Assembly: GCA_903918595.1 (NCBI GenBank)
Contig: CAIXFB010000048.1
Span: 1-5,850 of the forward strand
Direction of reading: 5' to 3'
From: an uncultured Actinomycetes bacterium
GTDB lineage: Bacteria; Actinomycetota; Actinomycetes; S36-B12
Length of the DNA: 5,850 nt
In this document: one piece after another, positions 1-5,835 of the stretch
Numbering within the stretch: the first letter of the stretch is position 1
Layout of the letters: every line of letters starts with the position of its first letter
Translations under genes and position numbers: made by a program
Notes under the pieces: model-generated
The model's database searches: none
What the model saw: only the letters and a program-made list of their open reading frames with translations
Told to the model about the DNA's origin: nothing

Positions 1-164
1 AGCCACCTTGGAATGGGTCTGGTGGTTCAACCACTCACGACTGCACTCAGAGCTGAACTACCAAACACCCGTCGAATGCGAGGACAACTATTACAATTCA
101 CAACAAGCGAGGACACCAACCGGTGCCCTCGTAAAACACTAAGAACAAAACTCAGGGCGATTCA
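1..164 (+). mobile_element. IS3-family insertion sequence, right end only
   Basis: The left edge of the window holds the last part of an IS3-family element: the transposase tail (2-142) followed by 22 non-coding bases. The stretch 151-164 (CTCAGGGCGATTCA) looks like the right terminal inverted repeat, since its reverse complement begins TGAATCGCCC, similar to the TGA-plus-GC-rich ends of actinobacterial IS3 elements. The exact boundary at 164 is inferred from this and from recombinase coding sequence resuming immediately after it. The left end is outside the window, so neither the matching repeat nor a target duplication can be checked. Confidence 0.65.
2..142 (+). CDS. IS3-family transposase (OrfB), C-terminal 46 residues
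   Basis: Reading from base 2, the frame gives 46 residues and stops at TAA 140-142. It contains ATLEWVWWFNHSRLHSEL, then NYQTPVECEDNYYNSQQ, matching the well-known end of IS3-family OrfB transposases (consensus-like ATLEWVDWFN-RRLH--LG--PP-E-E--YY). This segment lies C-terminal to the DDE catalytic residues, so no active-site residue is visible. The gene enters from the left edge and its 5' part is not in the window. The normal-looking tail and stop give no sign of decay here. Function is catalysis of IS transposition. A longer reading frame (13-387) overlaps it in another phase but joins two unrelated elements. Confidence 0.88.
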   Translation, partial: ATLEWVWWFNHSRLHSELNYQTPVECEDNYYNSQQARTPTGALVKH

Positions 165-387
165 TTCCGACATCCGACTCACCCTTGACACCTACGGGGG
201 GTTCTTCGGTGACGACCTTGATGGGCTGGGCAAAAGCATTGCAAAAGCATTTAGAAAGGCACACTCAAAGAATGTTCCCAAACTGTTCCCACTTAAAACC
301 ACGCAAGCGGGTGGGACTTGGAACATGACCCAAAATTCCCTCACAAAAAATTGGAGCCGCTTCGGGGAATTGATACCTGCTCACTGA
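165..387 (+). pseudogene. Tyrosine recombinase (phage-type integrase), C-terminal remnant
   Basis: The frame running to TGA 385-387 contains HSDIRLTLDTYGGFFGDDLD, the typical end of actinobacterial tyrosine recombinases (LGHSS--TLDTYGH-FPDDLD). The Tyr codon at 193-195 would be the nucleophile. The tail continues through GLGKSIAKAF and NVPKLFP, and the final residues before the stop also look family-like (many actinobacterial integrases end with a VPK-CP or VPK-FP stretch). Upstream of about 165 the frame runs into the IS3 end, so the catalytic Arg-His-Arg part and the N-terminal DNA-binding domains are absent here. The simplest reading is an integrase interrupted by the IS; its 5' half may lie left of the IS outside the window. 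As seen it cannot encode an active enzyme. Confidence 0.72.
230..251 (+). repeat. Perfect 11-bp tandem repeat, two copies
   Basis: GCAAAAGCATT occurs at 230-240 and again at 241-251 without a gap. It lies within the integrase tail and encodes the GKSIAKAF segment. The downstream frame still reads like an integrase end, so it need not be a recent frame-breaking duplication. Confidence 0.8.
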
Positions 388-412
388 GGCTCAGGCTCGG
401 TAAAGAAACTCC

Positions 413-448
413 GTCATTGGCCACTTGCCAACCGCTAATGTACTGCCG
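413..448 (+). promoter_or_regulatory. Probable promoter giving a leaderless transcript of the export operon
   Basis: TAATGT at 436-441 fits the actinobacterial -10 pattern TANNNT and lies only 6 bases before the GTG start at 448. No purine-rich ribosome binding site is seen in front of that GTG. This spacing suits transcription starting at or next to the start codon, a leaderless mRNA, which is common in actinobacteria. A -35 element is weak: GTCATT at 413-418 has a 17-base spacer but poor agreement with TTGACA. This is inferred from pattern and spacing alone. Confidence 0.45.
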
Positions 449-1245
449 TGAACAGCATCCAAGCGCCCCCTGATCCCGCAGCTGTGGTCGATCAGCGTGC
501 GGCATCCTTGGGGCGCCCACTTCTAGTTGCGCTCATCGGCTTGTGCCTGGTCGTGGTCGCCATTGTGGTCTGGGCGTTCTTTGGCCGTGTTCCGCAGACA
601 GTATCGGGATTTGGCTACGTCGTTCCCGCACAAGGTTTCACCGAGGTGGGCACCATGCTGAGCGGCATAGTGGAGACCGTCGAAGTTCAACCGGGCCAGC
701 GCGTAAGCCAGGGCGAAGAACTCTTGCGCGTCGAAATTGAGGGCGGTGACGTTGAATCAATTAGGAGTCCAGTAGATGCCATCATCACCGAAGTGGTCGC
801 CATTTCAGGTCGCATCACCGAGGCGGGTGACCCCATGGTTTACCTTCAGCCTGCCGATGCTGCCCTGGTCGTCAAGACGTTCATCGCCGTGAGGGATTCT
901 CACACGATCAATGTTGGTGCACCGGCGGAGGTGTCGCCTGCCGTTGCACCGCGCGCGGCGCAGTACGGCGTAATCCGCGGTACCGTCACTGACTTGTCCC
1001 CGACACCTGTATCTGCTGAGCGAATCAATTACATCGTCGGGGGCAACGCCTCGCTTGTCGACTACTTCCTCGCGTCAGGACCGGTGGTAGAGGTAACTGT
1101 TGAGCTTCTGCAAGATCCGTCAACCCCTTCCGGCTACAGATGGAGCATCGGCCAAGGACCCGACTTAGAGATCAATGCGGGCTCGCTGGGCACAGTCACT
1201 GTGCTGTTGCGAGACTCTTCGGTACTGGGCGGGAGCACGCCGTGA
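448..1245 (+). CDS. HlyD-family secretion protein of an NHLM-type peptide export system
   Basis: This 265-residue protein is the membrane-fusion/adaptor partner of the two ABC transporters that follow. It has a short cytoplasmic N-terminus, one membrane segment at about residues 24-45, then an extracytoplasmic part. Two lipoyl-like half motifs are visible, residues 73-96 (GIVETVEVQPGQRVSQGEEL) and 105-133 (IRSPVDAIITEVVAISGRI onward), joined directly with no coiled-coil hairpin. A beta-barrel-like region follows, with the segments AAQYGVIRGTV, DPSTPSGYRWS and a 'GP-L-INAGSLGTV' end. That order matches the NHLM bacteriocin system secretion protein family, which is compact compared with classical HlyD. 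The start is GTG 448; no better in-frame start or Shine-Dalgarno is seen, and a -10 box sits just upstream. An actinobacterium has no TolC outer membrane, so it presumably assists the exporter at the outer face of the membrane. Its stop overlaps GTG 1242. Confidence 0.85.
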   Translation: MNSIQAPPDPAAVVDQRAASLGRPLLVALIGLCLVVVAIVVWAFFGRVPQTVSGFGYVVPAQGFTEVGTMLSGIVETVEVQPGQRVSQGEELLRVEIEGGDVESIRSPVDAIITEVVAISGRITEAGDPMVYLQPADAALVVKTFIAVRDSHTINVGAPAEVSPAVAPRAAQYGVIRGTVTDLSPTPVSAERINYIVGGNASLVDYFLASGPVVEVTVELLQDPSTPSGYRWSIGQGPDLEINAGSLGTVTVLLRDSSVLGGSTP

Positions 1246-1280
1246 GCGGCCGCATCACGACGGGCTGTTTCGCGCAGTGA
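1242..1280 (+). other. 12-codon minicistron bridging the HlyD gene and the first ABC gene
   Basis: GTG 1242-1244 overlaps the HlyD stop (GTGA) and has a good ribosome binding site: GGGAG at 1231-1235 with a 6-base spacer. It reads only MSGRITTGCFAQ before TGA 1278-1280, and that stop overlaps the GTG at 1277, the best start for the first ABC protein, which itself lacks a clear ribosome binding site. It may be a translational-coupling relay, or the true start of the ABC gene separated from it by a frameshift or sequence error. No slippery heptamer is evident. The peptide matches nothing I recognise. Confidence 0.35.
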
Positions 1281-3184
1281 GCCAGGCAGAGAGACTGGTC
1301 GCCACACTTGCATCACACGGTCGAGTTGTGTCGATTGAAACTGTAGAGCGACAACTCGGAGGATTAGAGGGACTACCGTCAGACCTCGCAGCGGATGCAC
1401 TGCTGCGCACCTACTGCATCGCACCCGATGGCACACCGTTACCGGGCTTCGAACCAGATCGCACGTCACGCGGGGTGATCGCTGCCGTCTTGCTGCAGTC
1501 GAAGAAAAGCCTGATTTACGTTTGCGTGGCCGTTGTGGTGGGCTTGATTCCCAGCATCGCGGTGCCACTGCTCATGCAACTCTTCGTCGACCGCTACATC
1601 GTCGCATTGGACACCACGTGGGGCCTGATAGTTGTTCTAGGTCTGCTCATCGCCGGCGCCGTTGCTGCTTCGGCCGTCGTGATACAGACAGCTGTGTTTA
1701 GGCACCTACAGAAGCGTCTTTTCCGTTCACGGTCGACAGCCTTCGTTTGGCACTCCCTCACGATGAGCATCCCCCACCTTCAGCGATACGGCGTAGGCAA
1801 TGTGCTCGGGCGATTTAACGCTGCGGAGCGCTTTGCATTGCGAGGTGGGTTTTACCTCCCATTTGCACTCGTCAACTCACTCATGGCAATTGTGTTTCTT
1901 GTCATGATCTTCTTCCTTGACGCCGTCATGGGCCTGACTGCTCTGCTCGTGAGCGTCGTCACATTGTTAATTGGCCAAAGTGTGCTCAAACGCCGCGAGA
2001 GCCTGCAGCGTCGTTTCGATACCGATCTCGTGCGCCTGAGTGGTTACACCTCTGATGTCATTTCTTCGATTGAGTCGATAAAGGCAGCTGCTTGGGAGCA
2101 GTTTTCTTTTATGCGCTGGGCTCATATCCGCCAGAACGTGGAGTCTTCTGCCACCCAATTGGGCATCGCAAATCAGTACCTTACCCTCGTGCCAGTCCTC
2201 GCTCAGACCGTGGGACTAGGAGCAATCATTGCCATCGGGGTCGCGGAGGTCTTCGCGGGCACTATCAATTTGGGCACCGTGGTGGCTGCTCAAGCATTCA
2301 TGGTGCTGCTGCTCAGCAGGGTCCAAATGCTTGCCACCTTCGGGGCCTTGGCGCAAACCATCACAAGTGCCGAAAAGCAGTTCGGACCCGTTGTGCGTCA
2401 GCCTCTTGATCCAGAATTGCTCACAGTTTTTACATCGACACCAACGGGACCTTCAGCGGCCTCGAGTCGACTAGGGGGTGCGGTCTCACTGCACTCTGTC
2501 AACTTCGGATATGGCGATGCCATGGATCTTTTGCTCGAGGATCTTTCCTTGGAGATCGGAGCTGGCCGCCGCATTGCCCTCGTTGGTCCGAGTGGAAGTG
2601 GCAAGACCACTATCGCGAAACTCATCATTGGTGAATTGCGCCCGTGGTCTGGCTACGTCTCGCTAGACGGAACGCCTCGCCTCTCGGTACCGCGCGATAT
2701 GCGTACCCGTGACATCGCTTATGTACCACAGACCTCTGTACTTTTCCCCGGCACGATCCGTGAGAATCTCACGTTGTGGGATGAAAGCATTACAGATGAT
2801 GCAGTGGAGCGAGCTGCGCGCGATGCCTGCATCGAAAGCACAATCCTGAGCAGACCAGGAGCGTATTTTCATCACGTGACTTCGGCAGAAGGCGGCTACA
2901 GCGGCGGCGAGTTGCAGCGTCTGTCTATCGCTCGCGCTTTGGCCGGTGATCCGCGGATCATCGTGCTGGACGAGGCGACGAGTGCACTCGATCCTGTCGT
3001 TGAGGCTGACATGGAGGCACGGCTGCGCACTCGCGGCGTGACCACCATCCTCATAGCGCACCGCCTAAGCACCATTCGCGACGCCGACGAAATTCTCGTG
3101 GTCGCTGCAGGACGCATTGTCCAGCGCGGCACATTCACGGACCTCGTTAACGAGGGCCTTTTTGCGGAGTTGGTCCATGGCTGA
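1277..3184 (+). CDS. NHLM-type ABC exporter subunit 1, with a degenerate N-terminal C39-like remnant
   Basis: Counting from GTG 1277 the protein has 635 residues. Residues 1-60 resemble an eroded C39 peptidase (LASHGRVVSIETVERQLGG, compare A-YHGR-V-LEELR---G), with Ser2 near the expected catalytic Cys and no HFV/DP half. GFEPDRTS (57-64) matches the linker that follows the peptidase in family members. The membrane domain spans about 78-360, with hydrophobic segments near 78-100, 115-137, 195-215, 217-235, 303-323 and 331-348. The ATPase domain is complete: Walker A GPSGSGKT 437-444, Q-loop Gln485, signature YSGGE 541-545, Walker B IIVLDE 561-566 with catalytic Glu566, SALD, and switch His595. 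It probably powers peptide export together with the next gene. The frame is open upstream to ATG 1175, but that start would overlap the HlyD gene by 71 bases, so I prefer GTG 1277; the start is uncertain. Export is well supported, leader cleavage is not. Confidence 0.83.
   Translation: MSQAERLVATLASHGRVVSIETVERQLGGLEGLPSDLAADALLRTYCIAPDGTPLPGFEPDRTSRGVIAAVLLQSKKSLIYVCVAVVVGLIPSIAVPLLMQLFVDRYIVALDTTWGLIVVLGLLIAGAVAASAVVIQTAVFRHLQKRLFRSRSTAFVWHSLTMSIPHLQRYGVGNVLGRFNAAERFALRGGFYLPFALVNSLMAIVFLVMIFFLDAVMGLTALLVSVVTLLIGQSVLKRRESLQRRFDTDLVRLSGYTSDVISSIESIKAAAWEQFSFMRWAHIRQNVESSATQLGIANQYLTLVPVLAQTVGLGAIIAIGVAEVFAGTINLGTVVAAQAFMVLLLSRVQMLATFGALAQTITSAEKQFGPVVRQPLDPELLTVFTSTPTGPSAASSRLGGAVSLHSVNFGYGDAMDLLLEDLSLEIGAGRRIALVGPSGSGKTTIAKLIIGELRPWSGYVSLDGTPRLSVPRDMRTRDIAYVPQTSVLFPGTIRENLTLWDESITDDAVERAARDACIESTILSRPGAYFHHVTSAEGGYSGGELQRLSIARALAGDPRIIVLDEATSALDPVVEADMEARLRTRGVTTILIAHRLSTIRDADEILVVAAGRIVQRGTFTDLVNEGLFAELVHG
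3166..3169 (+). promoter_or_regulatory. Ribosome binding site deciding the start of ABC subunit 2
   Basis: GGAG lies 7 bases before ATG 3177, inside the end of the preceding gene. It supports ATG 3177 over the in-frame TTG at 3117, which would add 20 residues and a 68-base overlap. The 8-base overlap ATGGCTGA between the two ABC genes suggests translational coupling and roughly equal amounts of the two proteins. Confidence 0.7.
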
Positions 3185-5321
3185 GAGACGCGACACTCCA
3201 GATAGTGGACCTCTCGATACGTCATGGGACGAGGCTGTCGACACAGTAGGAGCCGCAGCGACTCCCCACGGGTATTTAGCGCGAGCGCCGCGCTTCCCTT
3301 CACCTCTACTAGACGCCTTCTCTGTTGCCCTGTCCACGATCGACGGCGAGGTGCGCGCACCTGACCCTCGCGTCGAGCGCCAACTCTCGCCCATGGATGC
3401 CATCGCTGCAGCCTCCGGTCTGATGGTCGAGCCTCCACCACGCGTACCTCACTGGTGGGACTCGTTGCCGGGACCGGCAGTGACCTCAGCGGACGGTTCG
3501 GCCGCGGCAATTTTGCCAAGTGGATCGGGTGCTAACGCTGTTGCTGGTGGCACCCGCGCACGCACGCGTTTCAATGGTGCCGAAGACGCTGGAGAAACCG
3601 TCATCGTGACCGGTTCGCTGCCGCCCGGTGCATCGTGGCGCGCACTCATCTGGTGGTCAGTACGCGGGCGGTTGTCGCAACTAAGAATGGTGCTCTTGCT
3701 TTCGCTGCTCGGAGGCACCATCGGTCTGCTCCTGCCGATTGCTACGTCAGAGCTCTTTGGGGTAGCCGTGCCCTCGGGAAATGCTGGCTTAGCGGCCGGC
3801 ATCCTCCTTACCTTCGCCCTTGGAAGCGCGGGCGGTGCCATGCTCATCGTCGCGCGCAATATCTTGCTGATTCGGCTGCGCCAATCGAGCGATGCGCGTC
3901 TGGCTCCAGGCGTCATGGCGCATCTGCTGCGGTTACCTCTTCCGTTCTTTAGGCGCATGCAGTCTGGCGAGATCCTCAACCGTTCACTGGCGGTGGAGAC
4001 TGCCCGGGAAACTGTCGATGACGGGGTGCTCGCATTGGTGCTCACGTCGGTTTTTGGTTTAGTCAATCTGGTGTACCTGCTCGCGATCGACGTGGTACTT
4101 GGCATTGCGATGTGTTTCACCATTTTCATCGTTATGGCTCTTGTCTCTATTTTTCAATTGCGCGCGCGTGGGCACCTTGAGCAGTATCTCGAGGATCGAA
4201 GCGTGGCTGAGAGCAGTTTTGTTGCAATAGTTGGCGCGATCGTTCCCATTCGCGTGAGCGGTGCAGAGTCACGAGCGATGGCTCGGTGGGCCCGGCTCTT
4301 TGCGCCCCAGCTGACCACAATAGAGCGCCGACTCGTCGGGCTTCATAGGACCGAACCGGTTCTTATTGCTGGGCCGATCTTCATGAACGCGGTACTCGTC
4401 ATTGCAGTGGTTGCCGGGAGAGGCTCGTTCACCGCGTCGGCGTTCATGGGAGCGTACGTCGCTGTTGCGCAACTAACCATTGCAATGGGTTTGCTCACCC
4501 AGAATCTGAATACGCTGGTGGAGTTGGGACCCGTGCTCGAGCGCGTGGTGCCCATTACGTCCACCGCGGTCGAGCGGCCAGGTCCCACGCGTGCGCCAGG
4601 TCCGCTGCAGGGTCGCATCCAACTCACCGACATTGTCTTTGGCTACGACTCTGACCAACCTCCGCTGCTCAACGGCCTCAACATCACGATCGAACCGGGA
4701 GAGTTCGTAGCGCTCGTGGGCCCATCGGGATCGGGCAAGTCCACGGTGATGCGTCTCATCCTCGGCTTCGAAACACCATGGAGTGGGGTTGTCTCCTTCG
4801 ACGGACAAGACCTCGCCGACCTCGATGTCGCGGCCGTGCGCCGACAGATGGGAACGGTGCTGCAAACCTCTATGCCTTTTGGAACGACATACCGTGAGTG
4901 CATCTGCGGTCCGCTCCAGATTGACGACGGGCGCCTATGGAAGGTCATCACCGAGTCTGGACTCGAGCCCGAGGTGCGCGCACGCGGTCTCGATGTGCCG
5001 ATTGGCGACCGGGGCGGTGCGATCTCGGGCGGCCAGCGCCAGCGGCTCATGATCGCTCGGGCCCTTGTCAGCGACCCTCGGGTAATCCTGCTCGACGAAG
5101 CAACCAGTGCACTCGACAACATGACCCAGTCCATCGTTATGCGCTCGATCCTGGGTCAGCCGGTCACACGTGTCGCTATTGCGCACCGGCTCACCACGGT
5201 GGAACGCGCCGACCGCATCCTCGTAGTGTCGGGCGGCCGCATCGTGGAAGAAGGCCCGCCGGCTCACCTACTAGCGAGCGGTGGACACTTCGCGCGGCTC
5301 GCGGCGCGGCAGGAGTACTAA
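3177..5321 (+). CDS. NHLM-type ABC exporter subunit 2 (no peptidase; long N-terminal cap)
   Basis: The 714-residue protein starts at ATG 3177. Residues 1-165 form a soluble, Ala/Pro-rich cap containing VPHWWDSLPGPA (90-101), AAILPSG and SLPPGASW, segments that recall the N-terminal region of NHLM-type ABC2 transporters (WW--D-GP, then ALLP). The membrane domain covers about 168-450, with hydrophobic stretches near 171-190, 205-226, 283-303, 306-326, 394-413 and 422-442; LRLPLPFFRRMQSGEILNRS (251-270) is a typical exporter coupling-region motif. The ATPase domain is intact: Walker A GPSGSGKS 515-522, Q-loop Gln563, signature ISGGQ 616-620, Walker B VILLDE 636-641 with Glu641, SALDNMTQ, and switch His670. 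SALDNMTQSIV and the end HFARLAARQ are characteristic of this subfamily. It likely pairs with subunit 1; with two consensus-like ATPases, homodimers are also possible. The substrate is not known. Confidence 0.85.
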   Translation: MAERRDTPDSGPLDTSWDEAVDTVGAAATPHGYLARAPRFPSPLLDAFSVALSTIDGEVRAPDPRVERQLSPMDAIAAASGLMVEPPPRVPHWWDSLPGPAVTSADGSAAAILPSGSGANAVAGGTRARTRFNGAEDAGETVIVTGSLPPGASWRALIWWSVRGRLSQLRMVLLLSLLGGTIGLLLPIATSELFGVAVPSGNAGLAAGILLTFALGSAGGAMLIVARNILLIRLRQSSDARLAPGVMAHLLRLPLPFFRRMQSGEILNRSLAVETARETVDDGVLALVLTSVFGLVNLVYLLAIDVVLGIAMCFTIFIVMALVSIFQLRARGHLEQYLEDRSVAESSFVAIVGAIVPIRVSGAESRAMARWARLFAPQLTTIERRLVGLHRTEPVLIAGPIFMNAVLVIAVVAGRGSFTASAFMGAYVAVAQLTIAMGLLTQNLNTLVELGPVLERVVPITSTAVERPGPTRAPGPLQGRIQLTDIVFGYDSDQPPLLNGLNITIEPGEFVALVGPSGSGKSTVMRLILGFETPWSGVVSFDGQDLADLDVAAVRRQMGTVLQTSMPFGTTYRECICGPLQIDDGRLWKVITESGLEPEVRARGLDVPIGDRGGAISGGQRQRLMIARALVSDPRVILLDEATSALDNMTQSIVMRSILGQPVTRVAIAHRLTTVERADRILVVSGGRIVEEGPPAHLLASGGHFARLAARQEY

Positions 5322-5373
5322 CGCCAATCGGGCTTCCGGGCTCCTCGTTGATCTCGTCCATCGCGAAAACGAC

Positions 5374-5710
5374 TCACGCCGATGCGAGTAGACCAGTGAC
5401 TCCATTCAAGGTCAGAAGAACACCCAGCAGGAGAAAGATGATGACGAGAACCGCGACGTTATTGCGCAGTAAACAATCCTTAGCGTGAGAAAGCGGTCCG
5501 AGCACTCGAGGGCCAGCGACGGTGTACGAGAGAAGAGGAGCCGCGACACTGATCGAAGCAACACCAGCGAACACACCAACCGCAATGATCTGCTGCTGAA
5601 TTAACCAATCGGCACTGCCGATGTCTATTCCTCCCGCTGCTGCTAGCAATAGGACTTTCGGGTTGGCAATGGAGAGCAGGAGCGCGAGCAAGCAAGCAGA
5701 ACGCGGTGTG
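5374..5710 (-). pseudogene. GAP/Sap-family membrane protein (LysE-like), C-terminal half only
   Basis: Reading on the minus strand to TGA 5374-5376, the frame encodes three hydrophobic segments: ACLLALLLSIANPKVLLLAA, then IIAVGVFAGVASISVAAPLL, and finally VAVLVIIFLLLGVLLTL, with GPRVLGPLSHAK and RNN between the last two. The LLSIANPKVLLLAAA motif and this order match the second half of GAP-family (Sap, sulfolipid-addressing protein-like) membrane proteins, usually about 200-230 residues with six segments. The first half is missing. The frame's nominal ATG (5722-5724) falls in what reads on the other strand as integrase, so the real coding boundary is around 5698-5710. No promoter or start is seen for it. 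The family is thought to transport small molecules or lipids; this remnant is probably inactive. It converges on the export operon with 52 bases between stops and is unlikely to be part of it. Confidence 0.65.
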
Positions 5711-5800
5711 ACCACTGCCCGCATCTATGCCCATGTCACACCCAAGCAGCGCTCAGCAACAGCAGATGTGTTTGCGAATGTTCGAGATGGTAACGGCTAG
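5702..5800 (+). pseudogene. Second tyrosine recombinase C-terminal remnant
   Basis: The frame from 5702 to TAG 5798-5800 reads RGVTTARIYAHVTPKQRSAT and then ADVFANVRDGNG. TTARIYAHVTP with a following Ala/Asp-rich helix is the usual end of phage-type and Xer-like integrases, and the Tyr codon 5726-5728 is the expected nucleophile. Upstream of about 5702 the frame becomes the antisense of the GAP-family fragment and loses integrase character, so only about 32 residues remain. Its sequence differs from the recombinase tail at 165-387, so the two are not copies of one gene. It is too short for the usual gene finders. It marks an old integration or deletion boundary. Confidence 0.6.
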
Positions 5801-5811
5801 CTCTATAACTG

Positions 5812-5835
5812 AAAATGTTAGACAAAATGTTAGAC
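5812..5835. repeat. Perfect 12-bp tandem repeat just after the integrase tail
   Basis: AAAATGTTAGAC occurs at 5812-5823 and again at 5824-5835 with no gap. Each unit includes the partly symmetrical TGTTAGACA (TGT-N3-ACA), at 5816-5824 and 5828-5836, so the two sites are spaced 12 bp apart. The surroundings are clearly more AT-rich than the operon. Possible roles are recombinase arm or core sites, a repressor operator, or iterons of which more lie beyond the window. None can be chosen from two copies. Confidence 0.75.

Noticed and set aside
350..380. A possible tRNA 3' end on the minus strand (TGGAGCC...GGGAATTGATACC), attractive as an integrase attachment site
   Set aside because: The T-loop would have 8 bases instead of 7, the T-stem does not pair, and no anticodon arm can be built from the neighbouring sequence.
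13..387. A single 124-residue ORF covering most of the left flank
   Set aside because: Its first half is an out-of-frame shadow of the IS3 transposase tail; only the part after about 163 reads as a real protein (integrase end). It is a chimera created by the IS boundary.
384..394. Palindrome CTGAGGCTCAG right after the integrase stop, as a terminator or operator
   Set aside because: At most a 4-bp stem with a 3-base loop and no T tract; too short to distinguish from chance.
1175..1276. ATG 1175 start for ABC1, adding 34 residues
   Set aside because: The added residues are the HlyD gene read in another frame and do not resemble a C39 N-terminus.
3117..3176. Upstream TTG start for ABC2, adding 20 residues
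   Set aside because: It would need a 68-base overlap with ABC1, while ATG 3177 has GGAG at 7 bases and a usual 8-base overlap.
2896..3519. Long minus-strand ORFs opposite the ABC genes (also 3449-4129 and 4643-5134)
   Set aside because: They are antisense to conserved ABC transporter domains and have the Arg/Ser/Pro-rich composition typical of antisense GC-rich DNA.
5322..5373. Terminator hairpin between the converging ABC2 gene and GAP remnant
   Set aside because: CGGGCTTCCGGGCTC looks structured, but its arms are direct rather than inverted repeats, and no T tract follows.
4937..5488. 183-residue plus-strand ORF over the end of ABC2
   Set aside because: It is Arg/Pro/His-rich shadow coding across the conserved ATPase region, with no family resemblance.
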